Source of the DNA: Tubulanus polymorphus | Taxonomy: Eukaryota; Nemertea; Palaeonemertea; Tubulaniformes; Tubulanidae | Direction: 5' to 3' | NCBI RefSeq assembly: GCF_964204645.1 | Contig: NC_134030.1 | Span: forward strand, 473,855 to 535,854 | Length of the DNA: 62,000 nt | Shown: positions 1-12,564 of the stretch, piece after piece | Layout of the letters: the number at the start of each line of letters is the position of its first letter | Numbering within the stretch: position 1 is the stretch's first letter | Notes under the pieces: model-generated | Database searches by the model: none | Seen by the model: only the letters and a program-made list of their open reading frames with translations | Told to the model about the DNA's origin: nothing | Translations under genes and position numbers: made by a program

Positions 1-178
1 CTCCCTCTCCCTCTCCCTCTCTGACCATCTCTCTCTCTCCCCCCACTTTCACTCTACCCCCACTTTCACTCTCCCTCACTCTCATTCCCTCTCTCCCCTC
101 TAACTCTCTCTCCCTCACTATATCATCGCCCCTCTCTCTCTCCCTCTCCCTCCCTCCCTCCCTCCCTCTCTCTCTCCA
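1..178 (+). repeat. CT-rich low-complexity tract
   Basis: CTCCCTCTCC and CTCTCTC runs, cut by the window start. Confidence 0.85.
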
Positions 179-309
179 CCCGCTGTGTGTGTATGATACA
201 TGTACCGTATGGCGTGTTAGTGATATAAACATTTTATGTATGTAAATCACTTGTGGATTATTGCTTTGTTTGTCTCTGTGCGATTTGATTTATGCGTAAC
301 GACGAATAA

Positions 310-404
310 CAGTAAAAACTAGTCACATTACATCACATTACTCAAGTCATCTCTCTGTTTCCAGAGTCTAAGTCATCATTTGGATAAGTCGTCACATTAC
401 TGAA
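310..404 (+). repeat. Partial copy of the 90-bp AAGTCATxATTTGGATAAGTCG repeat
   Basis: AAGTCATCATTTGGATAAGT and CGTCACATTACTGAAG match the repeats at 3402-3575 and 8815-9262. It touches the start of the 17-bp array. Confidence 0.75.
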
Positions 405-1235
405 GGACCTGGTGTCTGTTTGGACCTGGTGTCTGTGTGGACCTGGTGTCTGTTTGGACCTGGTGTCTGTTTGGACCTGGTGTCTGTTTGGACCTGGTGT
501 CTGTGTGGACCTGGTGTCTGTCTGGACCTGGTGTCTGTCTGGACCTGGTGTCTGTTTGGACCTGGTGTCTGTTTGGACCTGGTGTCTGTTTGGACTTGGT
601 GTCTGTCTGGACCTGGTGTCTGTCTGGACCTGGTGTCTGTTTGGACTTGGTGTCTGTCTGGACCTGGTGTCTGTTTGGACCTGGTGTCTGTTTGGACCTG
701 GTGTCTGTTTGGACCTGGTGTCTGTTTGGACCTGGTGTCTGTGTGGACCTGGTGTCTGTCTGGACCTGGTGTCTGTCTGGACCTGGTGTCTGTTTGGACC
801 TGGTGTCTGTTTGGACCTGGTGTCTGTTTGGACTTGGTGTCTGTCTGGACCTGGTGTCTGTCTGGACCTGGTGTCTGTTTGGACTTGGTGTCTGTCTGGA
901 CCTGGTGTCTGTTTGGACCTGGTGTCTGTTTGGACCTGGTGTCTGTTTGGACCTGGTGTCTGTCTGGACCTGGTGTCTGTCTGGACCTGGTGTCTGTTTG
1001 GACCTGGTGTCTGTTTGGACCTGGTGTCTGTTTGGACTTGGTGTCTGTCTGGACCTGGTGTCTGTCTGGACCTGGTGTCTGTTTGGACTTGGTGTCTGTC
1101 TGGACCTGGTGTCTGTTTGGACCTGGTGTCTGTTTGGACCTGGTGTCTGTTTGGACCTGGTGTCTGTTTGGACCTGGTGTCTGTTTGGACCTGGTGTCTG
1201 TCTGGACCTGGTGTCTGTCTGGACCTGGTGTCTGT
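405..1235 (+). repeat. 17-bp satellite with higher-order pattern
   Basis: About 49 copies of GGACCTGGTGTCTGTTT. Units differ at GTTTGG/GTCTGG/GTGTGG and ACCTGG/ACTTGG. The ACTTGG variants come in pairs 51 bp apart, and the pairs recur about 200-240 bp apart, so blocks of 12-14 units were duplicated. All frames look open because 17 is not a multiple of three and the unit has no stop in any phase. Confidence 0.95.
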
Positions 1236-1406
1236 GTTGAAGAAGAGGAACGATGTGAAGGCACTTTCTAAGAAAAACTAAAACCTCTGAATACATCGAT
1301 AGTAAAGTTCTGGTTAAACCGATACTAATTATCTTCGATACGTTGCAAAACTCTGAAGTCATGATCAGGTCCAAAATTCGTTCAGCGAAAGCCTTGTTTA
1401 CACCAT

Positions 1407-1730
<324 letters not shown>

Positions 1731-2000
1731 TGGCGGCAGCTACCAAACATACCACAACCACCGGTTATTTTTGCAAGCGCGTCCACCAGTTTCACCATCG
1801 TTCGTGAACTATACGGTGTACTTTCCACACGAGCAGCAGGAGCAGCAGCACCCAGCAGCTGCTGCTGCACTTATATCAGCCAGGTACTGTAGGGTACAAG
1901 CCAATGTGGATGGATACGACTAATAACATCACATATCCAAACAGGATTAGTGACGTCATCAAAGGTGTTTGGTATTGTAGTGAGATGGAGCCGAGGGACG

Positions 2001-2538
2001 TGGGTTCAGAACTGTGGAACTGGGTTCAGAACTGTGGAACTGGGTTCAGAACTGTGGAACTGGGTTCAGAACTGTGGAACTGGGTTCAGAACTGTAAAAC
2101 TTGGTTCAGAACTGTGGAACTGGGTTCAGAACTGTGGAACTGGGTACAGAACTGTGGAACTGGGTTCAGAACTGTGGAACTGGGTTCAGAACTGTGGAAC
2201 TGGGTTCAGAACTGTGGAACTGGGTTCAGAACTGTGGAACTGGGTACAAAACTGTGGAACTGGGTTCAGAACTGTGGAACTGGGTTCAGAACTGTGGAAC
2301 TGGGTTCAGAACTGTGGAACTGGGTACAGAACTGTGGAACTGGGTTCAGAACTGTGGAACTGGGTTCAGAACTGTGGAACTGGGTTCAGAACTGTGGAAC
2401 TGGGCTCAGAACTGTGGAACTGGGCTCAGAACTGTGGAACTGGGTTCAGAACTGTGGAACTGGGTTCAGAACTGTGGAACTGGGTTCAGAACTGTGGAAC
2501 TGGGCTCTAAACTACGGAACTGTGGAACTGTGGAACTG
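2001..2538 (+). repeat. 20-bp CAGAACTGTGGAACTGGGTT satellite
   Basis: About 26 nearly identical 20-bp units with rare T-to-A and T-to-C changes (GGTACAGA, GGCTCAGA). It is the most homogeneous array of the AACTGTGGAACTGG family. Confidence 0.95.
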
Positions 2539-2869
2539 AATGGATCCTAGTTGTTAATTTCATCAAAATTAAGTCAAACTTAATGCACATTACAGATAAC
2601 CACATTTCAATCGTGGCTCAAGTAATCAAATCAGTTCTGTAAGAGTCGAGGGAAAAGATTCACATTTCAATCTGGCTGCCGCTATACTGCTGCTGCTGCT
2701 ACTGCTGCAGGCAACACGGTCCCCTGTTAAAAACATTGATCACATTTCACCGATGATTTCATTACATTTTGAAATGGAAATCACAAATCGAAAAATATGA
2801 AATAAGATCAGAGCACCAAATATAGAGACACAGAAATAATATTGTGGAATCGCTGGAGACTTTCGCGAG

Positions 2870-3013
2870 AGAGGAGAGAGAGAGGGGAGAGATGGGAAGG
2901 GGAGAGAGGGAAGGAGAGAAAGGGAAGAGGAGATGGACAGAAAGAAGGGAGAGAAGAGAGAGGCGAGGGAGAGAGAGGGGAGTGAGGAGAGAGGGGAGAG
3001 AGGAGAAGGGAGA
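2870..3013 (+). repeat. GA-rich purine tract
   Basis: GAGAGGAGAGAGAGGGGAG-type sequence without coding content. Confidence 0.85.
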
Positions 3014-3401
3014 ATGGCCGATCGAATGTCATTAGTAATGATTTTGTGTTGCATATAGCCGTTATAGTAACTGGTGGTATAGTTATTGATTATTCTATAG
3101 AATACCAGGTGAGCCCCACCCACATTGAGTATTCCACAATTCTAATCATAAAAACGAGTTTGATGTATTTTATCGACTCGCGCGCGCCAGTATCATTCTG
3201 AATTTGCAGCCTGTTTAGGGCGTGGCCTCTGTCGGGTTTGTGTTATCGGAGACTTTAACTAAGCTTTAATCCCAGGGGGGAAGTTTTTAGCGAAATGCGG
3301 GAAAAATTTAATCGTGAAATATTATCGAATTCTCAAGCGCCATTTTGTAAATTATAGTAAGTTTAAGTCATTGTTTAGCGAAGTCGCAATAATACTGGAG
3401 C

Positions 3402-3575
3402 CATCTCTATTTTTGAGTCTCAATTTGTATTTCTAATTCTATTTACTAAAGTGTAAGTCATAATTTGGATAAGTCGTCACATTACTGAAGTCATCTCTAT
3501 TTTTGAGTCCCAATTTGTATTTCTAATTCAATTTACTAAAGTGTAAGTCATTATTTGGATATAAGTCATCGACAC
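3402..3575 (+). repeat. 90-bp repeat, two copies
   Basis: Two units with TCTCTATTTTTGAGTC, CAATTTGTATTTCTAATT and AAGTCATAATTTGGATAAGT, 90 bp apart. The reverse-oriented array is at 8815-9262. Confidence 0.85.
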
Positions 3576-3579
3576 AATT

Positions 3580-5030
3580 ATCCTAGCAACTGCAAAACAC
3601 ATGGGTCCAAAATTGACCGCATAACTCTTCAAAAGTCAATAAGAAGCCCATTGTTGCTTTGATAGACCCCTGCACCACGCACCCTTCCCCCTCCGGAAAA
3701 AAGAAGGTAAGGAGTAATAATATAGACAATAATGAACTCACACGACGTGTATTCCTGTAACTGATGGAATTCTATCGGAGTCAACCAATTGAAAGACATC
3801 ACGAACAGATCCGTGGTGACTTGTATCTAATCGTCGGTTCTTACTGTTTGTTGCAATGCGTTGCTATGCGTTGTCCGCCGTATGTTTCTATGACGTCAGT
3901 TGTTGAACGAACTTCATCTAAAACGAGAAAGAATTTCATTTTTAAAATAAGATTTCGATACTTTGCATAAACGTGACTGGGTAACCCTAAAAGGTGGCCA
4001 TCTCCCCGATGGAGGTGCTTAGAATCACTGGCATCTAGCGTCAAAAACCACCAGCAGGGGGGGCGCCCTTCGGTGTTAGATATCTTTGAAGAAATAAATC
4101 CGACAAGATTCCGACAAGATGAACGCCCAATAAAACAGGCTTTAACTACATGTATTTAACTATTGATGAAAAAGGGCAACCTCAGTGAGAAGCGATGGGA
4201 CGACAGGAGTCAGGAACCCCGAGACCAACCCCGCTTAACCCGACCCAGATAGTTATCTGATCCTTCACGATGTTGAATGCTGGTGTACCGGCCCTACCTC
4301 CCCTCCCCTCTCCATCATCACTAGATCCACCGGAATCAACATCCATTTTCATCATCACCATCATCACCATCATCACATTCCAGTCCGTTCGAGTAATTTC
4401 CTATCAGGCGCAAATCCGAGGATTCAATTGGGGAAATGAAATTAATTATATTACACTGATACAAACCGTATATACCACAGACTCACTGCTAACTGCAGGA
4501 TTAACATATTGATAATCTCTCAAACACGGCGGAAACTAGGAAATCATCAATAGCCTGGGTCCAGTTCCACAGTTCTGTGTTTGAAAATGAACTAACTTTA
4601 ACTCAGAGTTAACTCACAACTGTGGAACTGAGCCCTGTATTCTGCCTCGAACCTTCCTCGTGTCACTTCAGATCGACAATCAATTTGATTTGAGCTTAAA
4701 TTTGTCAATGATTTTTTACCAATTTCGTCAAAAAGCCCAACTCGAATTCCTCTTAAATCGATGATTTTTTCTGGCCCCAATGAATTCGAGTTGAGTGGAT
4801 TCCACTGTATAAACATTTCAGTGATATTTGTTAACGATCGGTGACGTTATAAGCACGAGAATGATTTAAGCGGGTATTGTAAGCTACCAGTCACCACACC
4901 TGATTGGTCACTAGCCATAACACCTGACTAGTCACCACGCCTGACTGGTGGTCATCAGTCGCCACACCTGACTGGTCACAGTCACCACACTGACCAGACA
5001 ATCTTACTAACTCAGTCAGCCACTACTGGT
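3580..5030. other. No gene seen; one hairpin element
   Basis: No ORF here has splice or family support. At 4556-4636 there is a hairpin element (GGGTCCAGTTCCACAGTT ... AACTGTGGAACTGAGCCC). A sequence ending in GAGTGGATTCCACTGTATA near 4800 looks like one end of a DNA-element remnant. A (CAT)-rich patch is at 4350-4375. Confidence 0.6.
4556..4636. mobile_element. Short hairpin element with GGGTCCAGTTCCACAGTT ends
   Basis: 81 bp. The left end GGGTCCAGTTCCACAGTT is the reverse complement of the right end AACTGTGGAACTGAGCCC apart from one or two bases, with TGAACTAACTTTAACTCAGA between. The right half contains the unit of the AACTGTGGAACTGG satellites. Confidence 0.75.
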
Positions 5031-5032
5031 GT

Positions 5033-5105
5033 ATGGTCTAGCGGTTAGCATGCTCGGCTGGCATGCTGGAGGTTGCAAGTTCGAGTCTTGCTAGGGTTAG
5101 GGTTA
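5033..5105 (+). other. tRNA-like sequence (tRNA pseudogene or SINE head)
   Basis: Contains an A-box-like TGGTCTAGCGGTTAGC, a perfect GCATGC-TCGGCTG-GCATGC anticodon-like stem-loop (5048-5066), and a T arm GCAAG-TTCGAGT-CTTGC (5075-5091). The acceptor stem does not pair, so this is a tRNA-derived element or pseudogene, not a working tRNA. Confidence 0.6.
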
Positions 5106-5145
5106 CGGTCGAGCTAGAGTTTCGAGCAAACTAGGGTTAGGGTTA
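5091..5145 (+). repeat. Interstitial telomere-like CTAGGGTTAGGGTTACGG repeats
   Basis: CTAGGGTTAGGGTTACGG occurs twice, 40 bp apart, directly after the tRNA-like sequence. A third, weaker GTTAGGGTTAAAG follows at 5166. Confidence 0.8.
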
Positions 5146-5705
5146 CGGATCTATGTCTGTTATCGAGTTAGGGTTAAAGTGCTAGGTTATACTTTTTGCT
5201 GTTTTATATTAACTTTCACATGATGGCCGCCCCTAAACTTTATCCCCTCACCATCTCACTATCAGATATATCAGATATATCCCTCCCCGCATCAATATTA
5301 CGCGTTAATCTTCTGACATCTCACTGATAATGTTTGACTATTGATATTATGTAATACCGTTGGTTTCAACCGCTGTATCAGTGATGGTTAAATATCAATC
5401 TGGATGCTGTGTCTAAATATCAATCTGGATCCTGGATCAGCTTCTCTTCTCTATTAGTCAACTCTCACAATCGTGATTAATTCTATTACAGAGGCCAGTG
5501 CACGCACGTCATCACTTTACGCGTGGCGCCGGTCCGACCTATAAACTACTGACGTCGATGATAATCGCTACGCAATAAACAGTGACGTCATGGGGTGTTG
5601 TGTCGCTTTGGATGTGAAAATATTCGAATTATTCAAATATGGCGTGTGTCAGACGCGCATGCGTGTAATTAGTTAGTTGTAATGACCAATAGACGTAGGG
5701 TTAGA

Positions 5706-5735
5706 CCTTGGAGTAATCATTGAATTACTCCAAGG
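5706..5735. repeat. Perfect hairpin CCTTGGAGTAAT / ATTACTCCAAGG
   Basis: 12-bp perfect arms with a 6-nt loop. The same arm sequence forms a 14-bp hairpin at 23748-23776. Confidence 0.75.
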
Positions 5736-5997
5736 TTAGACTCAGTTCCGGTGAGTTTCGCCCCAGTAAGTAAGGGCACTGCGTGACCCCGGAAACAGGT
5801 GCGCGCTTAGGGAACACCTCACCGTGACGTCATTCATGCAAAATTCATGTATTTCGCGTTTGCTCATATGATAACACATATTAACGGTTATGTCTATTAA
5901 ATTAACACGTTGCCGTGCCAACTACACACAACAATCTATCTATAGTTTTATAATGAATATGTTTCGTTTGTGTAACGTCAGGGTACGTCTTTGTTTG

Positions 5998-6165
5998 TCA
6001 CCAGGACGCGCTGTAAGGATGCGACGGGGTATTAGTTCAGTGCGCTGTCACCAGGGCGCGCTGTAAGGATGCGACGGGTATCAGTTCTGCGCGCTGTCAC
6101 CAGGGTGCGCTGTAAGGATGCGACAGGGTATTAGTCCAGCGAGCTGTCACCAGGGCGCGCTGTAA
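5998..6165 (+). repeat. 50-bp repeat with CACCAGGGCGCGCTGTAAGG
   Basis: Three and a half units 49-50 bp apart (near 5999, 6049, 6098 and 6148). Each carries CACCAGGGCGCGC, a weak CTCF-like word, and GGATGCGACGGGTAT. Confidence 0.85.
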
Positions 6166-6169
6166 GCAT

Positions 6170-8390
6170 ATTTATCTTGCCTGATTGATCGACTTCAACC
6201 TGTTCTGGAGACTAAAATGTATTTACGATGCACTCGTCGTGTAGAGTCGTCAGAGTCGGCTGCCTTTCTTGAATAAATAGAAACATCGTTGCGTTTACCC
6301 CCTTTACACACAGCGCCTCATTCATACACAAACTCCTTCTCACAGCGAGCACCTGCGAGCACCTGTTGAAACAGGTCCCAAGATACGCTCATCACAAAAC
6401 TGTTTCAAGAGAAGGAAGTGAATGAGGAAGTGAATGAGGAAATGGAGGAGGAAGTGAACAAACGAGAATAGGACGCGTTTCACGATAAAGTGCCCCAACC
6501 GATCACGTGTCAGTCACGTGGGCGGACCTAGAGGCCAATTTTGAAGGATTTGTCACATCCCAAACGATGTCCGCAAAGGTAGGCGCACTACCGCAATGAT
6601 ATTTCCTGCAGATTGTCTGAAGGGGTTGCAGGGTTCAGGCTGCTGGTCGATACCGGCCTATTCCCGGTGACGACAGGACCCGTGGCTCCCCCTGTGTGTG
6701 AGATCCAGAAATAGGATCCGGGTTTTTATCGAAGTGACGCAACCGGATGTAGAATTCATATTGAAAAGAATATATATATATATGTATAACACTAAGAGAA
6801 TATACGCGCGCATGTGTAGTGAGATCAGTTAACGGCGAGCTGGTTTAACGTGACAAGTGCTCGCTCGATTCTGTAAGTAAATTACAGCGAGTTTATAGTA
6901 TTGTAATAATACACAGTTCTATACAGGCCTACTACGCACATCTGTCGAAATGTAACAGATGTTTAAATATTGGGTCACGTGGTCTCCCCCTCTCTCCCCC
7001 ACCATAACAATAATAACAATGTATGGCACAAGTTAACTTTGGACTTTTATATGCAGGTATCAGCCTGTAACCAGCAGCCCCTATCTGACAATCTGCAGCC
7101 TGTAACCAGCAGCTAATGTCTGGTGTTTCAGGTTGATTTTTAACATGCGAAGTGTGGACGATCAGTTTTTGAAAGTTTGCTGATAAAATGTCTAATGTCT
7201 GGCGTTTGCATATGTAGTTCAGTTTCAAGGTAGAGTTCTAAACACATGTGAAGTGTGGACGATCATTTTTGATCGTATAAAGATAGCTGATGAAATATCT
7301 AATATTTAGGGGGGGGTGCAGGGCGGGGGGTGCAGGGCGCAGGCTCTGTAGTGTACGGATATTTCATACTGATTTGCTCGGGTTTTACTGTAGTAGTTGT
7401 TGTTGCACGCAATAGTTTGAATCAGTCCGGAGTGAAGGATATACTGTGGCTCTACTGCAGCTAATAGTGGATATTCCCTCCTTAATCTAATTATCGTCTC
7501 ACTAATAGTGAATATTCAGTATATACCAACCGTTAAATAATACACGGCCGCCAGATCTAGGGTGTCTGGTTCAGAGGGAAGGGATGCACCCCAAAAATAA
7601 TTGAAAGAGTGTCCCGAATGAAAGCTTATCAAGAAACAGTAATTGATTTTTGAAAACACAGAGAACAAGCTATATATGAATTAAACTTTTAAAGGACATT
7701 TTTCATGTTCCCCAAACAATTTCAGAGCAACTTAACAACTTGACCTGCTCCCCGCACCATCCCCATGGATCTGCCCCCTTTCAACAGCATCGTCCCCCTG
7801 GACCTGCCCCAGTCCCCTCGGAATCTGCCCGTCATGCGCGGAATATCAATTTAAGATTCTGAACAAATTCCAGACGCTCGTTAAATATGTTGTTTTCCAC
7901 GACGCGGTGTTTATAGGCGCGGGGATATTATCGCAATAAAAACATGTCCCGCCCAAGGCTAAAGAAAAATGACACCTTGTTTCTCCTAAACGATTGGTCA
8001 TTTTATAAACCGCGATAAAATTTGTAATCAGCTCATTTCTGTAGCTTCCGGTCTGATATTGTTCGCTTGATCGTGATTTTTAGAAAAAGTAATCGTACAG
8101 GGCAGATAGATTAAGCTCAGCGGATATGAGGAACACGGTAACAATTTTGTTAGCCTTAGATTGACTGACGAACGAATAAAAACGTTTCCCGCTTGTTAAT
8201 TAATATAAATAATTACCTTCACACGGATCCTATATCCCGTAATTAGTTCCAGTCAGTCAGTCAGTATATATATATATATATCATACGAATACTCCGGATA
8301 TGGATATTGTTGATATGATATTTCATGTAAGAAGTTCAAGTGTACAAAGTCATATATATATATATATATCCTACTACTAATGTAGGCCTA
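6170..8390. other. No gene seen
   Basis: No ORF supported by splicing or family similarity. Small features: (TA)n runs at 6772 and 8265, and a G-rich quadruplex-type stretch at 7312-7340 (GGGGGGGGTGCAGGGCGGGG). Duplicated AGTGTGGACGATCATTTTTG-type words about 110 bp apart near 7150 and 7255 mark an old short duplication. Confidence 0.6.
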
Positions 8391-8395
8391 CACGC

Positions 8396-8653
<258 letters not shown>

Positions 8654-8814
8654 TATCTGAATCGTTGATAAAAAAACCCACATCAACATTTTATTTACTG
8701 TCCTAATTCTTTATGAATGAGTCAAATTCGCTTAATATACGAATGGGTGATTGTGACAACCTTACTGACCTATATCGTGTACAATGGGACGATCGATTTA
8801 TCCAAATGATGACC

Positions 8815-9262
8815 TACACTTAGTAAATTGAATTAGAAATACAAATTGAGACTCAAAAATAGAGATGAATTCAGTAATGTGACGATTTATCCAAATTATG
8901 ACTTACACTTAGTAAATTGAATTAGAAATACAAATTGAGACTAAAAAATAGAGATGACTTCAGTAATGTGACGATTTATCCAAATTATGACTTACACTTA
9001 GTAAATTGAATTAGAAATACAAATTGAGACTAAAAAATAGAGATGACTTCAGTAATGTGACGATTTATCCAAATTATGACTTACACTTAGTAAATTGAAT
9101 TAGAAATACAAATTGAGACTAAAAAATAGAGATGACTTCAGTAATGTGACGACTTATCCAAATGATGACTTACACACTTTTAGTGAATTGAATTAGAAAT
9201 ACAAATTGAGACTAAAAAATAGAGATGACTTTAGTCATGTGACGACTTATCCAAATAACGAC
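8815..9262 (-). repeat. 88-bp tandem repeat, five copies
   Basis: Five units with TTAGTAAATTGAATTAGAAA, ACAAATTGAGACTAAAAAAT and GATGACTTCAGTAATGTGAC. The three central copies are nearly identical. Reverse complement of the repeats at 310-404 and 3402-3575. Confidence 0.95.
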
Positions 9263-9355
9263 TCAGAGAATGAATTTGACAATCCACATGTGTTGTTTTT
9301 TTTATCATGTGAAGGTTCATTTTGTTTGTGTTTGTGTTTATCAGATTATTAATAG

Positions 9356-9504
<149 letters not shown>

Positions 9505-9537
9505 TAGTGTTCTTGTCACCAAGCGCTTACAGCTGTA

Positions 9538-9590
9538 GCAGCTGAAGCAGCAGCAGCAACAGCAACAGCAGCAGCAGCAGCAGCAGCTGT

Positions 9591-9643
<53 letters not shown>

Positions 9644-9682
9644 CAACAGCAGCAGCAGCAGCTGTAGCAGCAGCAGCAGCAG
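9538..9682 (+). repeat. Interrupted CAG-rich tract
   Basis: CAG units broken by CAA and by AGCTGTAGC blocks at 9586 and 9660. Inverted relative to the CTG run just upstream. Confidence 0.9.
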
Positions 9683-10317
9683 ACTCAAGACGTACAACAA
9701 GACCATGTCTCTTCTCTCTCAGTGGAGTCGCGTTCACGCTTTAAAAACGTTCTAAATTCAGTCCGTTCCGAATCAGAAAATGATTTTTGAAATTTTGAAC
9801 AAAAAAAAAAACGAAAAATGAAAAAAAATCCGAGTAAAAGTTCAAATCAACGATAGTTGATAATGAGATATCGATATAATATGAGATCTCATTGTCCCCT
9901 CCCCCGCAACACCTGTTCAACCATCGTCATCGTTCGTCCGTGTCGTAAATATCAATCTAAGATTATTTTTAATCAGATTACAATCAGAAGGGTGACATCT
10001 GCGTCGTGGCGCTGTGGTGAGGATTGATAATTCCTTTATCCGTTGACATGCCACCGCCTCTCGTATAGATATATAGATATAGATATATGTAAGGAGGCGC
10101 GGGGGCGGACGAGAGACTGGGTCATACTGGTCCGTTCTGCTGGTCAGAGCGACACCAGTTCCACAATCAACAGCGACCGTAATCAACCAGAGTTTTAACA
10201 CTACTGTCATTATACAATGTCGCCACATTTCAGTTCCTGGTTTCACAAACGTGAGTTCAGATTTAACCTAATTTATTGAGAATGAACTAAGTAGATCATT
10301 CATAGATTTCTTGATCC

Positions 10318-10950
10318 TGAGTTCAGAGTTAACTCAAACACACAACTGTGGAACTGGATCCTGAGTTCAGGGTTAACTCTAACACACAACTGTGGAACTG
10401 GATCCTGAGTTCAGGGTTAACTCTAACTCACAACTGTGGAACTGGATCCTGAGTTCACAGTTAGCTCTAACTCACAACTGTGGAACTGGATCCTGAGTTC
10501 AGAGTTAACTCTAACTCACAACTGTGGAACTGGATCCTGAGTTCAGAGTTAACTCTAACTCACAACTGTGGAACTGGATCCTGAGTTCACAGTTAGCTCT
10601 AACTTACAACTGTGGAACTGGTTCCTGAGTCAGAGTTAACTGTAACTCACACCACTGTAGAACTGGATCCTGAGTTCAGAGTTAACTGTAACTCACAACT
10701 GTAGAACTGGATCCTGTGTTCACAGTTAGCTCTAACTCAAGACAACTGTGGAACTGGATCCTGAGTTCAGAGATAACTCTATCTCACAACTGTGGAACTG
10801 GATCCCGAGTTAACTCTAACTCACGACAGTGGAACTGGATCCCGAGTTAACTCCAACTCACAACTGTGGAACTGGATCCTGAGTTAATTCTAACTCACAA
10901 CTGTGGAACTGTATCTTGAGTTCAAGGTTAATTCTAACTCACACAACTGT
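10318..10950 (+). repeat. 43-bp satellite AACTGTGGAACTGGATCCTG + GAGTTCAGAGTTAACTCTAA
   Basis: About 14 units. Each joins the AACTGTGGAACTGGATCC word to a GAGTTAACTC palindrome (TTAACTCTAACTCAC). Its left edge is preceded by TTTCACAAACGTGAG and AATGAACTAAGTAG, words of the hairpin elements. Confidence 0.92.
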
Positions 10951-12560
10951 GGGTCTATACTAATTACCAACCTATATTCCACTGGTCGGGGGGGGGGGCT
11001 TGCTAGACAAACTTACACTGGATTGATAGACCCTGGTTCCTTGCACAGTTCAAATATATTTCAGTCTCATTGCAGATGAATAAAATTGGAGAAACATTTT
11101 GCTTCGAAATGTTCTTGAAAATCACCGACTGGGGATTTTTACCTACTTTGAATATTTTGGGATTTTTACCTACAGCCACTCGAACAGATGTAGGTTTTAA
11201 TTGCTAAATTTGTTACAGGATTTTCAAATCGTTTAACCTATTATATTATCATGTTATTATTGGTTACTTCATGATTTCAATCAGGACAAAACTCAAACTT
11301 TCAATTTAACATTTTCCACGAAATTTGACAAACAGGTTAATTTCAGTAACCTATATAGCTCAGAGTTCCAGTTTGAGATTATATCTGAATTATATAACTC
11401 ATCGAAAGTTCATTGAACTCTCTAAGTCAAGAGTCAAAACTAACCCGTCATTTCAGGTCATTTCGTCGGTTCATCGTGGTTCAATTTGGTCATCATTTTG
11501 CTAATAACGATCGACCCGACTAGGATAGGTTGTAATGCCATAATCATGATATAAACATCTAACATCAAATAGATATGATTATATTGTTTTGCCATCAACT
11601 TACTTGTTTTTTCCACACAATTAGAATCGCCGAATTCCCTTAATGTTTTACGAACATTCGCTAAAAATCCCAACACGGCGCAGTTCGAAATAGCTTAACG
11701 ATTTAACTGCGGTCGAAACAGAACGGTTTAGATGAAAATATGACTTCCTGGTTGGTTAGGCCTCAAACTGCAGGTATTAACAAATTATAGAAAATTGCTC
11801 GTCAAAAATCCGCGAATATGATTTATGACTGACACACACGTGTACAGGACATACACTCGTGTAAAGTCTACAATTAGATAAAGCTTTGTTCGATCAGAAT
11901 AATATCAGCGTTAAAAACCAAACGACGATTTATAGTATATACTACGCTGAATTAATTATTAATACCCGTTCAATTGTTATAATTACGTAACAGGCCGACG
12001 GTAGAACTCTGGGTGGCGACAACTTGATTGTAGACACGCACGTAGAATTCGGTTGATAATTTATAACCCATATATTGCATAATAATAGGTTGAACTATAA
12101 AGCGACAAAACGCCGTGCAATAAAAATGTATCTTACAAATACAGTAAATATAGAATAACTACATAAAACAGTATTGTTTATCAATGTTTACCGTAAATAG
12201 ATCTATAAACGGATAACAAAGCGCGGCAATAAATACATCTATTTCACCCCCTTCAAAATACGATTGATTTATTTTTGATTGTAAACAAGGAACAATAATA
12301 GAATGCGATTTGTGTGAATAACAGGTTGTTGTATGTAGTTCACCTCAACCACGCGTAGTCGTATTGTTGTCCGTTTTGCACGGTTCAGTTTCACAAAAAC
12401 GATTAACGCCTAAATCGATTTAAGATAAACTGAATTAATTAATTATTAAACCGATTTAAGAGTTAAACCTTTTTGTGAAACTGGACCCAGTGTGATAAAA
12501 TATAATATGGCTAAAACCTAGTTCTTCTAATCGCTCGGGACATTTTGTAAACAGCAATTA
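10951..12560. other. No gene seen; AT-rich, one hairpin element
   Basis: Contains a poly-G run (10989-10998) and a hairpin at 12381-12488 with CAGTTTCACAAAAACG and TTTTTGTGAAACTGGACCC ends. No supported ORF. An open stretch near 11458-11676 on the minus strand starts with GTG and lacks support. Confidence 0.6.
12381..12488. mobile_element. Hairpin element with CAGTTTCACAAAAA / TTTTTGTGAAACTG ends
   Basis: Inverted ends of 14 bp with inner ATCGATTTAAG / CCGATTTAAGAG words. Same class as 41571-41635. Confidence 0.75.
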
Positions 12561-12564
12561 AATT

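Noticed and set aside
392-1281. Long ORFs in all frames over the 17-bp array
   Set aside because: They are pure repeat translations, identical in every plus frame. No splice sites, start context or family match.
5033-5105. Functional tRNA-Ala
   Set aside because: The acceptor stem does not pair and the base before the anticodon is C rather than T.
11458-11676. 72-residue minus-strand ORF with a hydrophobic stretch
   Set aside because: It starts at GTG with a stop just upstream; an internal GTAAGT suggests at most a short non-coding exon. No family match.
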